64,000 nucleotides of DNA from JAPHSX01 sp050298555 (GCA_050298555.1 JBNKUL010000070.1:1-64000), one strand, 5' to 3'. Counted from the stretch's first letter, positions 1 through 7,426 are shown. Numbers and translations: made by a program. The notes: generated by a model not told the origin, from the letters alone.

Positions 1-2
1 GG

Positions 3-179
3 CGCCGGCCCGCGCCGGTGGACGGCTAAACGGCGGTGATGACCTGCGTGCTGCAGGCGCGCCTGCTGCAGGGCCAGCTCTCCGGCGTACTCACCGACGC
101 CAAGCGGCGCGAACTTTCGCGCGAAACCCTCGATGAACTCCAGGAGACGGCACGCCGTTTTCGCGTGACCGCGGACTAA
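3..179 (+). pseudogene. zipA: C-terminal remnant of cell-division protein ZipA (apparently frameshifted)
   Basis: ZipA tethers FtsZ to the inner membrane through its C-terminal domain. The reading frame ending in TAA at 177-179 encodes a tail (LSGVLTDAKRRELSRETL and onward) that resembles the last ~45 residues of ZipA. Its position directly before ligA is the usual gammaproteobacterial order. The same frame carries an in-frame TAA at 27-29, just after a PAPVDG stretch that also fits ZipA. A missing C near 26 and an extra G near 33 would restore an open frame, so paired indels or sequence errors are likely. The gene begins outside the window, so intactness upstream cannot be judged. A short independent ORF from the ATG at 39 is the alternative. 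Confidence 0.5.
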
Positions 180-184
180 CAACC

Positions 185-2215
185 ATGGCCCAAACCGCTA
201 CTGCCGAGGTGCAGGCGCGCGCGGCAGAGCTGCGCGAGCTGCTGCGTTACCACAACCACCGCTACTACGTACTCGATGACCCGGAGATCCCGGACGTGGA
301 GTACGACCGTCTGTTTCGCGAACTACAGGCGCTGGAGCAGCAGCACCCCGATTTAGTCACAGTCGACTCACCGACACAGCGTGTCGGCGGCGAGGCGCTG
401 GCTGGTTTCGAGCAGGTGACCCACGCCATCCCCATGCTCTCACTCGGCAACGTCTTCTCCGATGAGGAGCTGGCCGACTTTGACCGTCGTGTACGACAGG
501 GGCTGGGCATCGACGAGGTGGAGTACTGTGCCGAGCCCAAGCTCGACGGCCTTGCCATCAGCATTCGCTACGAAAATGGCGTGCTGGTGCGTGCCGCCAC
601 CCGCGGCGACGGCACCACCGGCGAGGATGTCACCCACAACGTGCGCACCATCGAGAGCGTGCCGCTGAAATTGATGGGTAGTGACTACCCGCAGGTGCTG
701 GAGGTGCGCGGCGAGGTCTACATGCCCAAGGCTGGCTTCGAGCAACTCAATGCCCGCCAGCGCGAGAAGGGGGAGAAGAGCTTCGCCAACCCGCGCAACG
801 CCGCCGCCGGTTCGCTGCGCCAGCTCGACCCCAGGATCACCGCCACCCGCCCGCTCACCCTGTTCTGCTACGGCATCGGTGTGGTGGAGGGGGTAGAGCT
901 GCCTCGCAACCACTACGACATTCTGCAACGGTTAAAGGATTGGGGGCTGCGTGTATGCCCTGACGTTCGGAAAGTCCAAGGCGCAGAGGGATGTGCCGAC
1001 TTTTATGAAAAGATCGGCGAGCAGCGCGACAGCCTGCCCTACGACATCGACGGCGTGGTCTACAAGGTCAACAGTCTGGCGCAGCAGGAGGAGCTCGGTT
1101 TCGTCTCCCGCGCCCCGCGCTGGGCCACCGCCCACAAGTTCCCGGCACAGGAGGAGCTGACCACGCTGCTCGACGTGGAGTGGCAGGTGGGGCGCACCGG
1201 CGCCCTCACTCCGGTAGCACGGCTGGAGCCGGTGCATGTGGCCGGTGTCATCGTCAGCAACGCCACCCTGCACAACCCCGATGAGATCGCGCGCAAGAAC
1301 GTACGCATCGGCGATACCGTGATCGTGCGCCGCGCCGGTGACGTGATCCCCGAGGTGGTCGGAGCGGTGGAGAGCCAGCGGCCCGAAAACACCCGCGCCA
1401 TCGAGACGCCGACACAGTGCCCTGTTTGCGGCTCCGAGGTGGAGCATGCCGAGGGCGAGGCGGTACCGCGCTGCAGCGGCGGCCTCTACTGCTCGGCGCA
1501 ACGCAAAAACGCCATCAAACACTTCGCCTCACGCCGCGCCATGGATATCGACGGCCTGGGCGACAAGCTGGTCGAGCAGTTCGTCGATGAAAAACTGATC
1601 GACGACGTGGCCGATCTCTTCACCCTATCAGCTGTGCAGATAGCAGGGCTGGAACGCATGGGGGAAAAGTCGGCACAGAACCTGGTCGAGGCGCTGAAAA
1701 AAGCGAGCAACACCACGCTGGAGCGTTTCCTCTTTGCATTAGGTATTCGCGAGGTAGGGGAGAGCACCGCACGTACCCTGGCCAAACACTTCGGCAACCT
1801 GCCGGCGATCAAAGCGGCAAACGAAGAGCAACTGATCGAGGTCGAGGATGTCGGCCCCATCGTCGCCCACCACATCCACACCTTCTTCCAGCAGCCCCAC
1901 AACCTCGAAGTGATCGAAAAACTGCAACAGGCCGGCGTCAACTGGCCCGATGTCGAAAAGGTGGAAGCGGGCGAGCAACCCCTCGCTGGTCAGACCTTTG
2001 TTCTCACCGGCACCCTCGTGCAAATGAAACGCAACGAGGCGAAGGAAAAACTGATGGCGCTCGGCGCCAAGGTTAGCGGCAGCGTGTCGAAAAAGACCAG
2101 CGTCGTTGTTGCTGGTGAGGCGGCCGGTTCCAAGCTGACCAAGGCTCAGCAGTTGGGGGTTGAGGTTTGGGATGAAGATCAGATGTTGGCGTTGTTGGAA
2201 CAGTACAACTCTTAG
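185..2215 (+). CDS. ligA: NAD-dependent DNA ligase LigA
   Basis: LigA seals nicks in DNA during replication and repair using NAD+ as the adenylate donor. The 676-residue product has full family length. The adenylation motif KLDG is at 119-122 (nucleophile Lys119), followed by the TRGDG motif and an OB fold. A four-cysteine zinc finger uses Cys412, 415, 430 and 436. A helix-hairpin-helix region and a C-terminal BRCT domain (about 600-676, with FVLTGTL) complete the order. The ATG lies 5 bases after the zipA stop, so the two genes are probably co-transcribed. All key residues I could check are present, and nothing looks odd. Confidence 0.98.
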   Translation: MAQTATAEVQARAAELRELLRYHNHRYYVLDDPEIPDVEYDRLFRELQALEQQHPDLVTVDSPTQRVGGEALAGFEQVTHAIPMLSLGNVFSDEELADFDRRVRQGLGIDEVEYCAEPKLDGLAISIRYENGVLVRAATRGDGTTGEDVTHNVRTIESVPLKLMGSDYPQVLEVRGEVYMPKAGFEQLNARQREKGEKSFANPRNAAAGSLRQLDPRITATRPLTLFCYGIGVVEGVELPRNHYDILQRLKDWGLRVCPDVRKVQGAEGCADFYEKIGEQRDSLPYDIDGVVYKVNSLAQQEELGFVSRAPRWATAHKFPAQEELTTLLDVEWQVGRTGALTPVARLEPVHVAGVIVSNATLHNPDEIARKNVRIGDTVIVRRAGDVIPEVVGAVESQRPENTRAIETPTQCPVCGSEVEHAEGEAVPRCSGGLYCSAQRKNAIKHFASRRAMDIDGLGDKLVEQFVDEKLIDDVADLFTLSAVQIAGLERMGEKSAQNLVEALKKASNTTLERFLFALGIREVGESTARTLAKHFGNLPAIKAANEEQLIEVEDVGPIVAHHIHTFFQQPHNLEVIEKLQQAGVNWPDVEKVEAGEQPLAGQTFVLTGTLVQMKRNEAKEKLMALGAKVSGSVSKKTSVVVAGEAAGSKLTKAQQLGVEVWDEDQMLALLEQYNS

Positions 2216-2219
2216 CCAA

Positions 2220-2290
2220 GTAGGCTGGGCAGTAATGCCCAGCAGTTTTTCCTGACCACTGCTGGTGCTGGGCATGGCTGCCCAGCCTAC
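2220..2290. repeat. 71-bp palindromic intergenic element, copy 1
   Basis: The arms begin GTAGGCTGGGCAG and end CTGCCCAGCCTAC. They form a ~25-bp inverted repeat with two mismatches around a ~21-base loop. It starts 4 bases after the ligA stop and ends at the 3' end of the convergent marR-type gene. A second near-copy lies at 3408-3476. It may act as a bidirectional terminator or be a REP/MITE-like repeat. Confidence 0.85.
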
Positions 2291-2291
2291 G

Positions 2292-2702
2292 CTAACTATG
2301 CCGTAATGAAATCGCCGCAAACCTATTCAACGCCTCGATCACCTCATCATTATGCCGCTGGTTGAACTTCTGCTGCATTACCGCGAGGTCGTTGCGGGCG
2401 ACGTTGAGTTTATTGCTGCCGAGGTCGGTGATGTGGACGTGGAAGGAGCGCCGGTCGGTTTCGTTTTCCGCTACGGCGATGATGCCGCTGCGTATTAGTT
2501 CGTTGACCTGAACGCTGGCGGTGGCGCGGGTGATGCTCAGTGCCTTGCTGATCTCGGTGACCGTTGCCTGTCCGCTTTCGCTGAGTAGTTCGAGCAGGCG
2601 AAATTGCGGCGGGCGCAGACCCGAATACATCAATGTAATCGATATCGTTTTCTCCAGCAGCTGTAATGCCCGGAGTAGTTCGCCTACGTTTAACTGCGCC
2701 AT
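2292..2702 (-). CDS. MarR-family transcriptional regulator
   Basis: This is a 136-residue winged-helix regulator of the MarR family, which normally represses a neighbouring gene and releases DNA on ligand binding or cysteine oxidation. The recognition region (VTEISKALSITRATASVQVN) and the wing with the DRRSFHVHIT stretch are visible. No cysteine was seen in the sequence, which argues against thiol-based sensing. It is divergent from a DsrE-like gene, and a perfect palindrome at 2725-2745 in the shared promoter region is its probable operator. I infer autoregulation and control of the DsrE-like gene. The ligand is unknown. Confidence 0.85.
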   Translation of the reverse strand: MAQLNVGELLRALQLLEKTISITLMYSGLRPPQFRLLELLSESGQATVTEISKALSITRATASVQVNELIRSGIIAVAENETDRRSFHVHITDLGSNKLNVARNDLAVMQQKFNQRHNDEVIEALNRFAAISLRHS

Positions 2703-2724
2703 CCTGCCGCCTTCCTTCCCGCTG

Positions 2725-2745
2725 TTAGTTAGTACAACTAACTAA
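2725..2745. promoter_or_regulatory. Candidate MarR operator palindrome
   Basis: Perfect inverted repeat: TTAGTTAG, 5 bases, CTAACTAA. It lies 23 bases before the MarR start and 86 before the DsrE-like start, in the divergent intergenic region. Size and position are typical of MarR dimer sites. Binding by the adjacent regulator is inferred. Confidence 0.65.
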
Positions 2746-2831
2746 ATCTTTTAATTGGTCATTCTTCTTCATCACAATTTTAATAATTGCTGAAAGAGAA
2801 AAATATCACAAGCGCAAAAAGGAGAGTGACG

Positions 2832-3401
2832 ATGAACACAGCCATTGAACTGCAAAACCCCTCTGAGGCGAATATGCTGCAACGGGTGACGCAGCTGGAG
2901 GAGGAGCTGAAGGCGATTTCAACGCGGGTACCGGACAACAAGGTATCGATTATTCTGCTGTCGGGCGATTTCGATAAGGCGATGGCGGCCTTCATGATGG
3001 CCAACGGTGCGGCGGCGATGGGGATGGAGGTCTCCATGTTCTTCACCTTCTGGGGCTGTAGCGCGATTAAGAAGGGGCGCAAGCTGAAGGGGAAGAAGTT
3101 CAGCCATAAGCTGATCAATTTAATGCTGCCGGGTAGTGCCAGTGACCTCGCCCCCTCGAAGATGGCCTTCGGTGGTTTGGGGCGGAAGTTTTTCAACTAC
3201 ATGATGGAGGGGGAGATGGCCTCACTGGAAGAGCAGATCGAGATCGCCAGGGAGATGGAGATCACCTTCCAGATCTGTGCCCCCTCATTGGGACTGATGG
3301 GTTTCGATCATGATGAGTGGGTGGTGCCTGTCGATGTCTGCGGCGTGGCGGCGATGTACGATACTGCGCTGAATGCGCGTACCGCCTATTTCATTTCTTA
3401 A
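2832..3401 (+). CDS. DsrE/DsrF-like (DsrE2-type) sulfur-relay family protein
   Basis: A 189-residue protein of the DsrE-like superfamily, whose members pass sulfane sulfur between cysteines or act as small redox proteins. An N-terminal coiled segment (VTQLEEELKAI) precedes the DsrE-like core, with SMFFTFWGC near residues 76-84 and two later cysteines in QICAPSLG and VDVCGVAA. The second DsrE2-type protein at 44554 has the matching QIFWTFYGLQC segment, so the two are paralogues. The start at 2832 is chosen over an in-frame ATG at 2787 because GGAG sits at 2820-2824, 8 bases upstream. It is the probable target of the divergent MarR regulator. The exact sulfur substrate is unknown. Confidence 0.8.
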   Translation: MNTAIELQNPSEANMLQRVTQLEEELKAISTRVPDNKVSIILLSGDFDKAMAAFMMANGAAAMGMEVSMFFTFWGCSAIKKGRKLKGKKFSHKLINLMLPGSASDLAPSKMAFGGLGRKFFNYMMEGEMASLEEQIEIAREMEITFQICAPSLGLMGFDHDEWVVPVDVCGVAAMYDTALNARTAYFIS

Positions 3402-3407
3402 CAGTAG

Positions 3408-3476
3408 GTAGGCTGGGCAGTTATGCCCAGCACCATCAATTGCAGGAAAGATGCTGGGCATTGCTGCCCAGCCTAC
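3408..3476. repeat. 69-bp palindromic intergenic element, copy 2
   Basis: Same arms as the element at 2220-2290 (GTAGGCTGGGCAG / CTGCCCAGCCTAC) with a different loop. It lies between the 3' ends of the DsrE-like gene and psd. With copy 1 it brackets the MarR-DsrE pair almost exactly. Confidence 0.85.
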
Positions 3477-3488
3477 AACGGGTGTGTC

Positions 3489-4367
3489 TTACGAAACCCG
3501 CTTCCCCAACAGCTGCCCCAACCTGACCTTATTATCCGCCTTGGTCCCTTCGGCCCATTCGACTGCGTTGGGGCCGAATACCAGGATCACGGTGGAGCCC
3601 ATGTTGAAGCGTCCCATCTCTTCGCCCTTCTGCAGGGTGATCGCCTCATCGCCTTCGTAGTGCCAGCTGCGTACCACGCGCCCGGCGGGCGGGGTGACCT
3701 CACCGGCCCAGACGGTCTCGACGCTGCCGACATTGACTGCGCCCACCTTGACCATCGCCATCGGGCCGAATGCGGTATCGAAGATGGAGACGACGCGTTC
3801 GTTGCGGGCGAACAGGCCGGGGATGACGCGGGTGGTCGCGGGGTTGACGCTAAACAGCCGCCCCGGCACGTGCACCATCTCCTTCAGGGTGCCGGTCACC
3901 GGCATGTGGATGCGGTGGTAGTCGCTGGGGGAGAGGTAGATGGTGGTGAAGATACCCTCCTGGAACGGGGCGGCGCGCTCGGCGGAACCGCCCAGCAGGG
4001 TCTCCAGCGAGTAGTCGTGCCCCTTGGCCTGGAACACGCGGCCGTTGCGGATCGGCTCGGCCTGGCTGACCGCACCGTCCACCGGGCAGGCGACGGTGTC
4101 GTCGCCCTTGACGATGGGGCGCACCCCCGGCTTCAGCTCGCGGGTGAAGAAGGCGTTGAAGTGCTCGTAGGCGCTGGGGTCGGCGTTTAGCGCCTCGTCG
4201 AGGTTGATCTTGAACTGCTTGATGAACCAGCGGGTGAACGGGTTCTTGATACCCGGGGTACGGATGCGGGTGAAGTTGTGGATCCCGCGCGACACCAGGT
4301 GGCCCGGCATCAGGTATTGCGGGAGGGCCTTGAGGTAGTCGATAAGGGAGGCGCTGCGTTCTGCCAT
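3489..4367 (-). CDS. psd: Phosphatidylserine decarboxylase
   Basis: Psd converts phosphatidylserine to phosphatidylethanolamine at the inner membrane. The 292-residue proenzyme has the self-cleavage motif MGST near the C-terminus; Ser258 becomes the pyruvoyl group of the alpha chain. Many bacterial enzymes have LGST, so the Met is a mild variant. Upstream conserved blocks (AFFTRELKPGVRPI, PVDGAVSQ, LSPSDYHRIHMP) are intact. It starts 6 bases after the stop of the Sco-family gene, suggesting a two-gene operon on the minus strand. Confidence 0.95.
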   Translation of the reverse strand: MAERSASLIDYLKALPQYLMPGHLVSRGIHNFTRIRTPGIKNPFTRWFIKQFKINLDEALNADPSAYEHFNAFFTRELKPGVRPIVKGDDTVACPVDGAVSQAEPIRNGRVFQAKGHDYSLETLLGGSAERAAPFQEGIFTTIYLSPSDYHRIHMPVTGTLKEMVHVPGRLFSVNPATTRVIPGLFARNERVVSIFDTAFGPMAMVKVGAVNVGSVETVWAGEVTPPAGRVVRSWHYEGDEAITLQKGEEMGRFNMGSTVILVFGPNAVEWAEGTKADNKVRLGQLLGKRVS

Positions 4368-4373
4368 GTGGTG

Positions 4374-5033
4374 TCAGTCCTGTTTTTTTTCTGTTGTTTG
4401 TAGGTAGTTGCGTAGCTGCAGGTAATCGCTGCTGAATTGCTTCACCGTGTGGGGCGGATTGAAGCGCGCCACCCACTCGCCCTGCGGGTTGATCAGGGCC
4501 ACGCTGGCGCTGTGGTTGACGATGTAGCTATCGCCGTCGGTGTCACCCTCGAACATGTAGATGGCACCCAGGCGGCGCGCCAGCTTGTCGAGCTCCTCTC
4601 TTGCGCCGGTGGCGGCGACAAACTCCTTATGGAAGTACTCGATGTACTGTTTCAGGTGGGGCAGGGTGTCGCGTTTGGGGTCGACCGAGACGAAGAGGAA
4701 GCGCGTATCAGCCATGACCTCGGGCTGCGCCTGCAGCTTTCGCGCCACGCCGCTGAGCATGCCCAGGGTGGTGGGACAGATGTCGGGGCAGTGGGTGTAG
4801 CCGAAGAAGACAAGGTTCCATTTCCCCTTTAGCTGCTGCAGCCCCAGCGGCTGGCCGTTGTGGTCTTTGAGCGCAAATTCATTTAACGGGCGCGGCTCGG
4901 GCAGCAGCAGCTCCTGCAGCGCCTCGGGCGGATTATCGTAGGGCGTTGGGGGCTTGGGTGTGTAGAGGGCGATACGCACCACCGCCAGGGCGGCGACGAG
5001 TGTCATAAACAGGGTGAGCTGGTTGCGATTCAT
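4374..5033 (-). CDS. SCO1/SenC family copper-binding protein
   Basis: Sco proteins deliver copper to the CuA centre of cytochrome c oxidase or act as thiol-disulfide reductants outside the inner membrane. The 219-residue product has an N-terminal membrane anchor (about residues 7-24) and a thioredoxin-like fold. The copper ligands are Cys82 and Cys86 (CPDIC) and His174 (IVNHSASV). It lies just upstream of psd. No oxidase genes are in the window, so its partner is not shown. Confidence 0.92.
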   Translation of the reverse strand: MNRNQLTLFMTLVAALAVVRIALYTPKPPTPYDNPPEALQELLLPEPRPLNEFALKDHNGQPLGLQQLKGKWNLVFFGYTHCPDICPTTLGMLSGVARKLQAQPEVMADTRFLFVSVDPKRDTLPHLKQYIEYFHKEFVAATGAREELDKLARRLGAIYMFEGDTDGDSYIVNHSASVALINPQGEWVARFNPPHTVKQFSSDYLQLRNYLQTTEKKQD

Positions 5034-5087
5034 GGGCCGATTATCTCATGCACGGCAGGGCGGAAACAGGGGCGAGGGAGGTCGTCG

Positions 5088-5116
5088 TTGATTTTACCTC
5101 GCTATCCAAGTAAGTT
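5088..5116 (+). promoter_or_regulatory. Possible promoter of the S24 gene
   Basis: TTGATT, a 17-base spacer and TAAGTT lie 29 bases before the start codon at 5145. No LexA-type box (CTGT-N8-ACAG) is visible here. Weak match, by eye only. Confidence 0.35.
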
Positions 5117-5144
5117 AGCCGGAAAACATAAAGAGGAGTCTACG

Positions 5145-5609
5145 ATGTCAGCTGTAACCTATATGATTCCAAAGAAAGATCGTCCGGTTCACATCCCCGG
5201 TGTCGAGGAGCTGGAGCTGAGCCCTGCGGCGATGACCGAGATACCGCTGCTGGGCTGGATCACCGCCGGTCAGCCGGTCGATATCAACGAAGATGACCAG
5301 CGGGTCGCCGTCCCCGCCAGCATGGTGCGTCGCAACAGCTACGCGCTGAAGGTGCGCGGCCACTCGATGATCGACGACAACATCCAGGATGGCGACATCG
5401 TTATCATCGAAAAGCGCGAAACCGCCGAGAACGGCCAGTCGGTGGTCGCCATGATTAACGGTGAGCAGGTGACGCTGAAGAAGTTCTACGTCGAGCGCGA
5501 CGGTATCCGCCTGCAGCCGGCCAACCCGGAGATGGAGCCCATCATCCTGAAGAACGAAGAGGTGCAGATCCTCGGCATCGTCACCGGGGTGATTCGCCAG
5601 CCCGAATAG
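5145..5609 (+). CDS. LexA/UmuD-like S24 autoprotease lacking a DNA-binding domain
   Basis: This 154-residue protein is essentially the catalytic half of LexA. It has an Ala-Gly cleavage site at 41-42 (WITAGQP), the nucleophile Ser74 in GHSMIDD, and the general base Lys112 in VTLKKFY. The spacing matches LexA and UmuD. The N-terminal winged helix of LexA is missing; only ~35 residues precede the cleavage site. ATG 5145 is chosen because AGAGGAG lies just upstream; an in-frame TTG at 5088 would add only a short basic stretch, still no helix-turn-helix. It could be a UmuD-like factor or a stand-alone S24 protein. No polymerase V gene is adjacent. It is monocistronic, ending at a strong terminator. 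Confidence 0.85.
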   Translation: MSAVTYMIPKKDRPVHIPGVEELELSPAAMTEIPLLGWITAGQPVDINEDDQRVAVPASMVRRNSYALKVRGHSMIDDNIQDGDIVIIEKRETAENGQSVVAMINGEQVTLKKFYVERDGIRLQPANPEMEPIILKNEEVQILGIVTGVIRQPE

Positions 5610-5623
5610 CCGATATTACGCCG

Positions 5624-5664
5624 AAAAAAACCGGCCCTTACCACGAGTGGGGGCCGGTTTTTTT
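5624..5664. terminator. Bidirectional rho-independent terminator
   Basis: An A-run, an inverted repeat with arms CCGGCCC and GGGCCGG, then seven T. It begins 14 bases after the S24 gene stop. Confidence 0.9.
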
Positions 5665-5727
5665 ATGCCCAAATGTAACAATGGTGCGGGATAAGTTGTT
5701 ACTAATATGCGGTTATTCTTAAGATCG

Positions 5728-5757
5728 TTGACATACCCCAATATGAGTACATACTCA
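5728..5757 (+). promoter_or_regulatory. Promoter with embedded perfect palindrome upstream of the hemerythrin-like gene
   Basis: TTGACA at 5728-5733 is followed, after 17 bases, by an ATACTC-like -10. A perfect inverted repeat, TGAGTACATACTCA (5744-5757), overlaps the -10, where a repressor could block polymerase. The regulator is not identified. The start codon is ~130 bases downstream, leaving a long leader that contains a GC-rich hairpin (arms CGTTG / CAACG around 5823-5856). Confidence 0.55.
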
Positions 5758-5890
5758 GTTCATAGGGTTAATCACGGACGTGAAAAGACGAAAAACTTTC
5801 AGTTGGAAATGACTCGAACGTGCGTTGGCTTACCGGTCTCTGGGGGAGGCTGGCAACGTGCGAATTATTAAACCGGAGGAGGGAATTACC

Positions 5891-6343
5891 ATGGTACCTT
5901 TCGAGCAGTTGAACCAGCAAAACCACGAAATCGCAGAGTTGAGCAAGGTACTCAACGTGCTGATTGAAGATCGCGAAGTGTGCGATACCGACATCACCTG
6001 TGACCTCTTTATGCGTTACTCAGAGAAGGTGCGTAACCACCTTGAGCTGCAGGACACCACTCTCTACGGCATGTTGCTCTCCAACCCCGACAGGCAGCTG
6101 AGTGCTGTCGGCAACCGCTTTGTCGAGGGTTCGCGGGAGATCAACCGTATCTTCAATGAGTATGTTCGCCGTTGGTGTAACAAGGGCACCCTGAAGAACC
6201 TGAAGATCGCCAACCATGAGCGCTTCGTGAAAGAGACCAAGGAGATGTTCCAGCTGATTGCTGATCGCACCCTCTCCGAGGTCGAGGAGCTCTACCCGGC
6301 AGCGCGCCAGGTCGAGGCAGGAGCGGTGGCCAAAAGCGCATAA
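5891..6343 (+). CDS. Hemerythrin-like (HHE-type) helical protein
   Basis: Predicted all-helical 150-residue protein resembling the bacterial hemerythrin/HHE family, which bind a di-iron centre for O2, NO or iron handling. His12, His50 (NHLELQ) and His109 (ANHERF) sit at roughly family-like spacing. The usual HxxxE after the second histidine reads HxxxQ (Gln54), so metal binding may be altered. ATG 5891 follows GGAGGAGG; an in-frame ATG at 5825 is possible but has no ribosome-binding site. It has its own promoter and terminator. The assignment is tentative. Confidence 0.5.
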   Translation: MVPFEQLNQQNHEIAELSKVLNVLIEDREVCDTDITCDLFMRYSEKVRNHLELQDTTLYGMLLSNPDRQLSAVGNRFVEGSREINRIFNEYVRRWCNKGTLKNLKIANHERFVKETKEMFQLIADRTLSEVEELYPAARQVEAGAVAKSA

Positions 6344-6370
6344 CGGCAAACAGACGTTTGCAACGAAGGA

Positions 6371-6395
6371 AGGGGGCTAAAACGCCCCCTTTTTT
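6371..6395 (+). terminator. Rho-independent terminator
   Basis: Arms AGGGGGC and GCCCCCT, a 6-base loop and a run of T, following the hemerythrin-like gene. A smaller hairpin (GCAAAC / GTTTGC, 6346-6361) precedes it. Confidence 0.85.
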
Positions 6396-6396
6396 G

Positions 6397-6885
6397 TTAG
6401 TTGCGGAACATCACCCCAATCCCAAACCTCACCTTCGGCTCACTCGATACGGAGCCCTTGGGCCATAGGTGGATCTGCTCGGCGTCGATGAGTGGGTAGG
6501 TGTAGTTGTGCTCTCCCAGCTGTGCCTGCTCAGTGCCGCCAACGGTGCCGACCAGGGTCACCTGCCTGCCGGGGGCGTAGTCGACGGTCTCCAGGTAGCC
6601 CGCACGGTGGGCGATGAAGCGGCTGCCCGCCGCCTGCCCGGTCTGTGGCCGGAGCTGCTCATTTAACGGGTAGGCAAGTACCTCCAGCCGGCTCTGCCCC
6701 TGCAGGTTGCTGCTGGCGATGATGACGCCGCCCCATACCACCCGTTTACCCACCGCCGACTCGCCCATTGCCACGGCCTGTGCAGCGCTCAGTTCCAGTT
6801 CGGCCCCCTCGGTGGGCAGTACCGGCTTGCTGCTGCAGCCGAGAAGCAGCAGCATGAGGAGCAGGGGAGTGAGTAGTCTTGGCAT
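6397..6885 (-). CDS. Slp-family outer membrane lipoprotein, copy A
   Basis: A 162-residue lipoprotein with signal peptide and lipobox LLLLGC (Cys17). It is related to E. coli Slp, a starvation-induced outer-membrane lipoprotein. The core pattern (VGKRVVWGGVI, RLEVLAYPL, SRFIAHRAGYL, YTYPLIDAEQIHLW) is shared with the gene immediately upstream, so the two are tandem paralogues. The start at 6885 is set by the signal peptide; a longer frame upstream would run into the neighbour. It lies 10 bases after the neighbour's stop, so they are probably co-transcribed. Confidence 0.88.
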   Translation of the reverse strand: MPRLLTPLLLMLLLLGCSSKPVLPTEGAELELSAAQAVAMGESAVGKRVVWGGVIIASSNLQGQSRLEVLAYPLNEQLRPQTGQAAGSRFIAHRAGYLETVDYAPGRQVTLVGTVGGTEQAQLGEHNYTYPLIDAEQIHLWPKGSVSSEPKVRFGIGVMFRN

Positions 6886-6895
6886 AGCGGTCTTC

Positions 6896-7426
6896 TCAGT
6901 AGTAGGGCCAGTGGCGATAGGGGTAGCCGTAGGGATACCAGGGGTCGTAAAAGAGCGGGTCGTACCAGTAGGGGTCATAGTATTCAACCGGCTCGGGTTC
7001 GGGCCAGAGGTGGTGCGACGCCACATCGATCAGCGGGTAGCGGTACTCCATCTTGTCCAGCTTCTGCTGCTGCATGCCGGCAAGGCGTCCCACCACGGTG
7101 ATGCTGCGGCCGCTGGTGTAGATAGTGGGCTCGACGAATCCCTTCATCCGAGCGATAAAGCGCCCCTCGCTGCGGTCGGACTCCCGCGGTTCACCGTCGT
7201 CGTCCAGGGGGCGGGCGACAATCTCAATCAGGCTGTGCTGCGGCAGGTTAGTGACGGCGACGATAGTGCCCCCCCAGCGCAGCCGCTCGCCGATATAGCG
7301 ATCGGGGGCACTCTGCACCCGGCCCAGGCTGGGGCTCTGAGCCGGGGCGTCGCGTAGCGCCTCGGGGGTGGTGCTGCAGCCGCCGAGTAGTATCAGCATC
7401 AGTATCAGGGGGAGGGTTTTAATCAC
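6896..7426 (-). CDS. Slp-family outer membrane lipoprotein, copy B, with aromatic tail
   Basis: A 176-residue lipoprotein with lipobox LLGGC (Cys17) and the same Slp core as copy A (GERLRWGGTI, LIEIVARPL, GRFIARMKGF, YRYPLIDVASHHLW). After the core it carries a ~28-residue C-terminal tail made mostly of Tyr, Trp, Pro and Asp (repeats such as YYDPYWYDP). Copy A lacks this tail. Similar aromatic tails occur in some envelope proteins, but its role here is unknown. It is first in the two-gene slp unit. Confidence 0.88.
   Translation of the reverse strand: MIKTLPLILMLILLGGCSTTPEALRDAPAQSPSLGRVQSAPDRYIGERLRWGGTIVAVTNLPQHSLIEIVARPLDDDGEPRESDRSEGRFIARMKGFVEPTIYTSGRSITVVGRLAGMQQQKLDKMEYRYPLIDVASHHLWPEPEPVEYYDPYWYDPLFYDPWYPYGYPYRHWPYY

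Noticed and set aside
5760..5890. Known riboswitch (for example c-di-GMP) before the hemerythrin-like gene
   Set aside because: Hairpins are present, but no conserved core of a riboswitch class I know could be matched.
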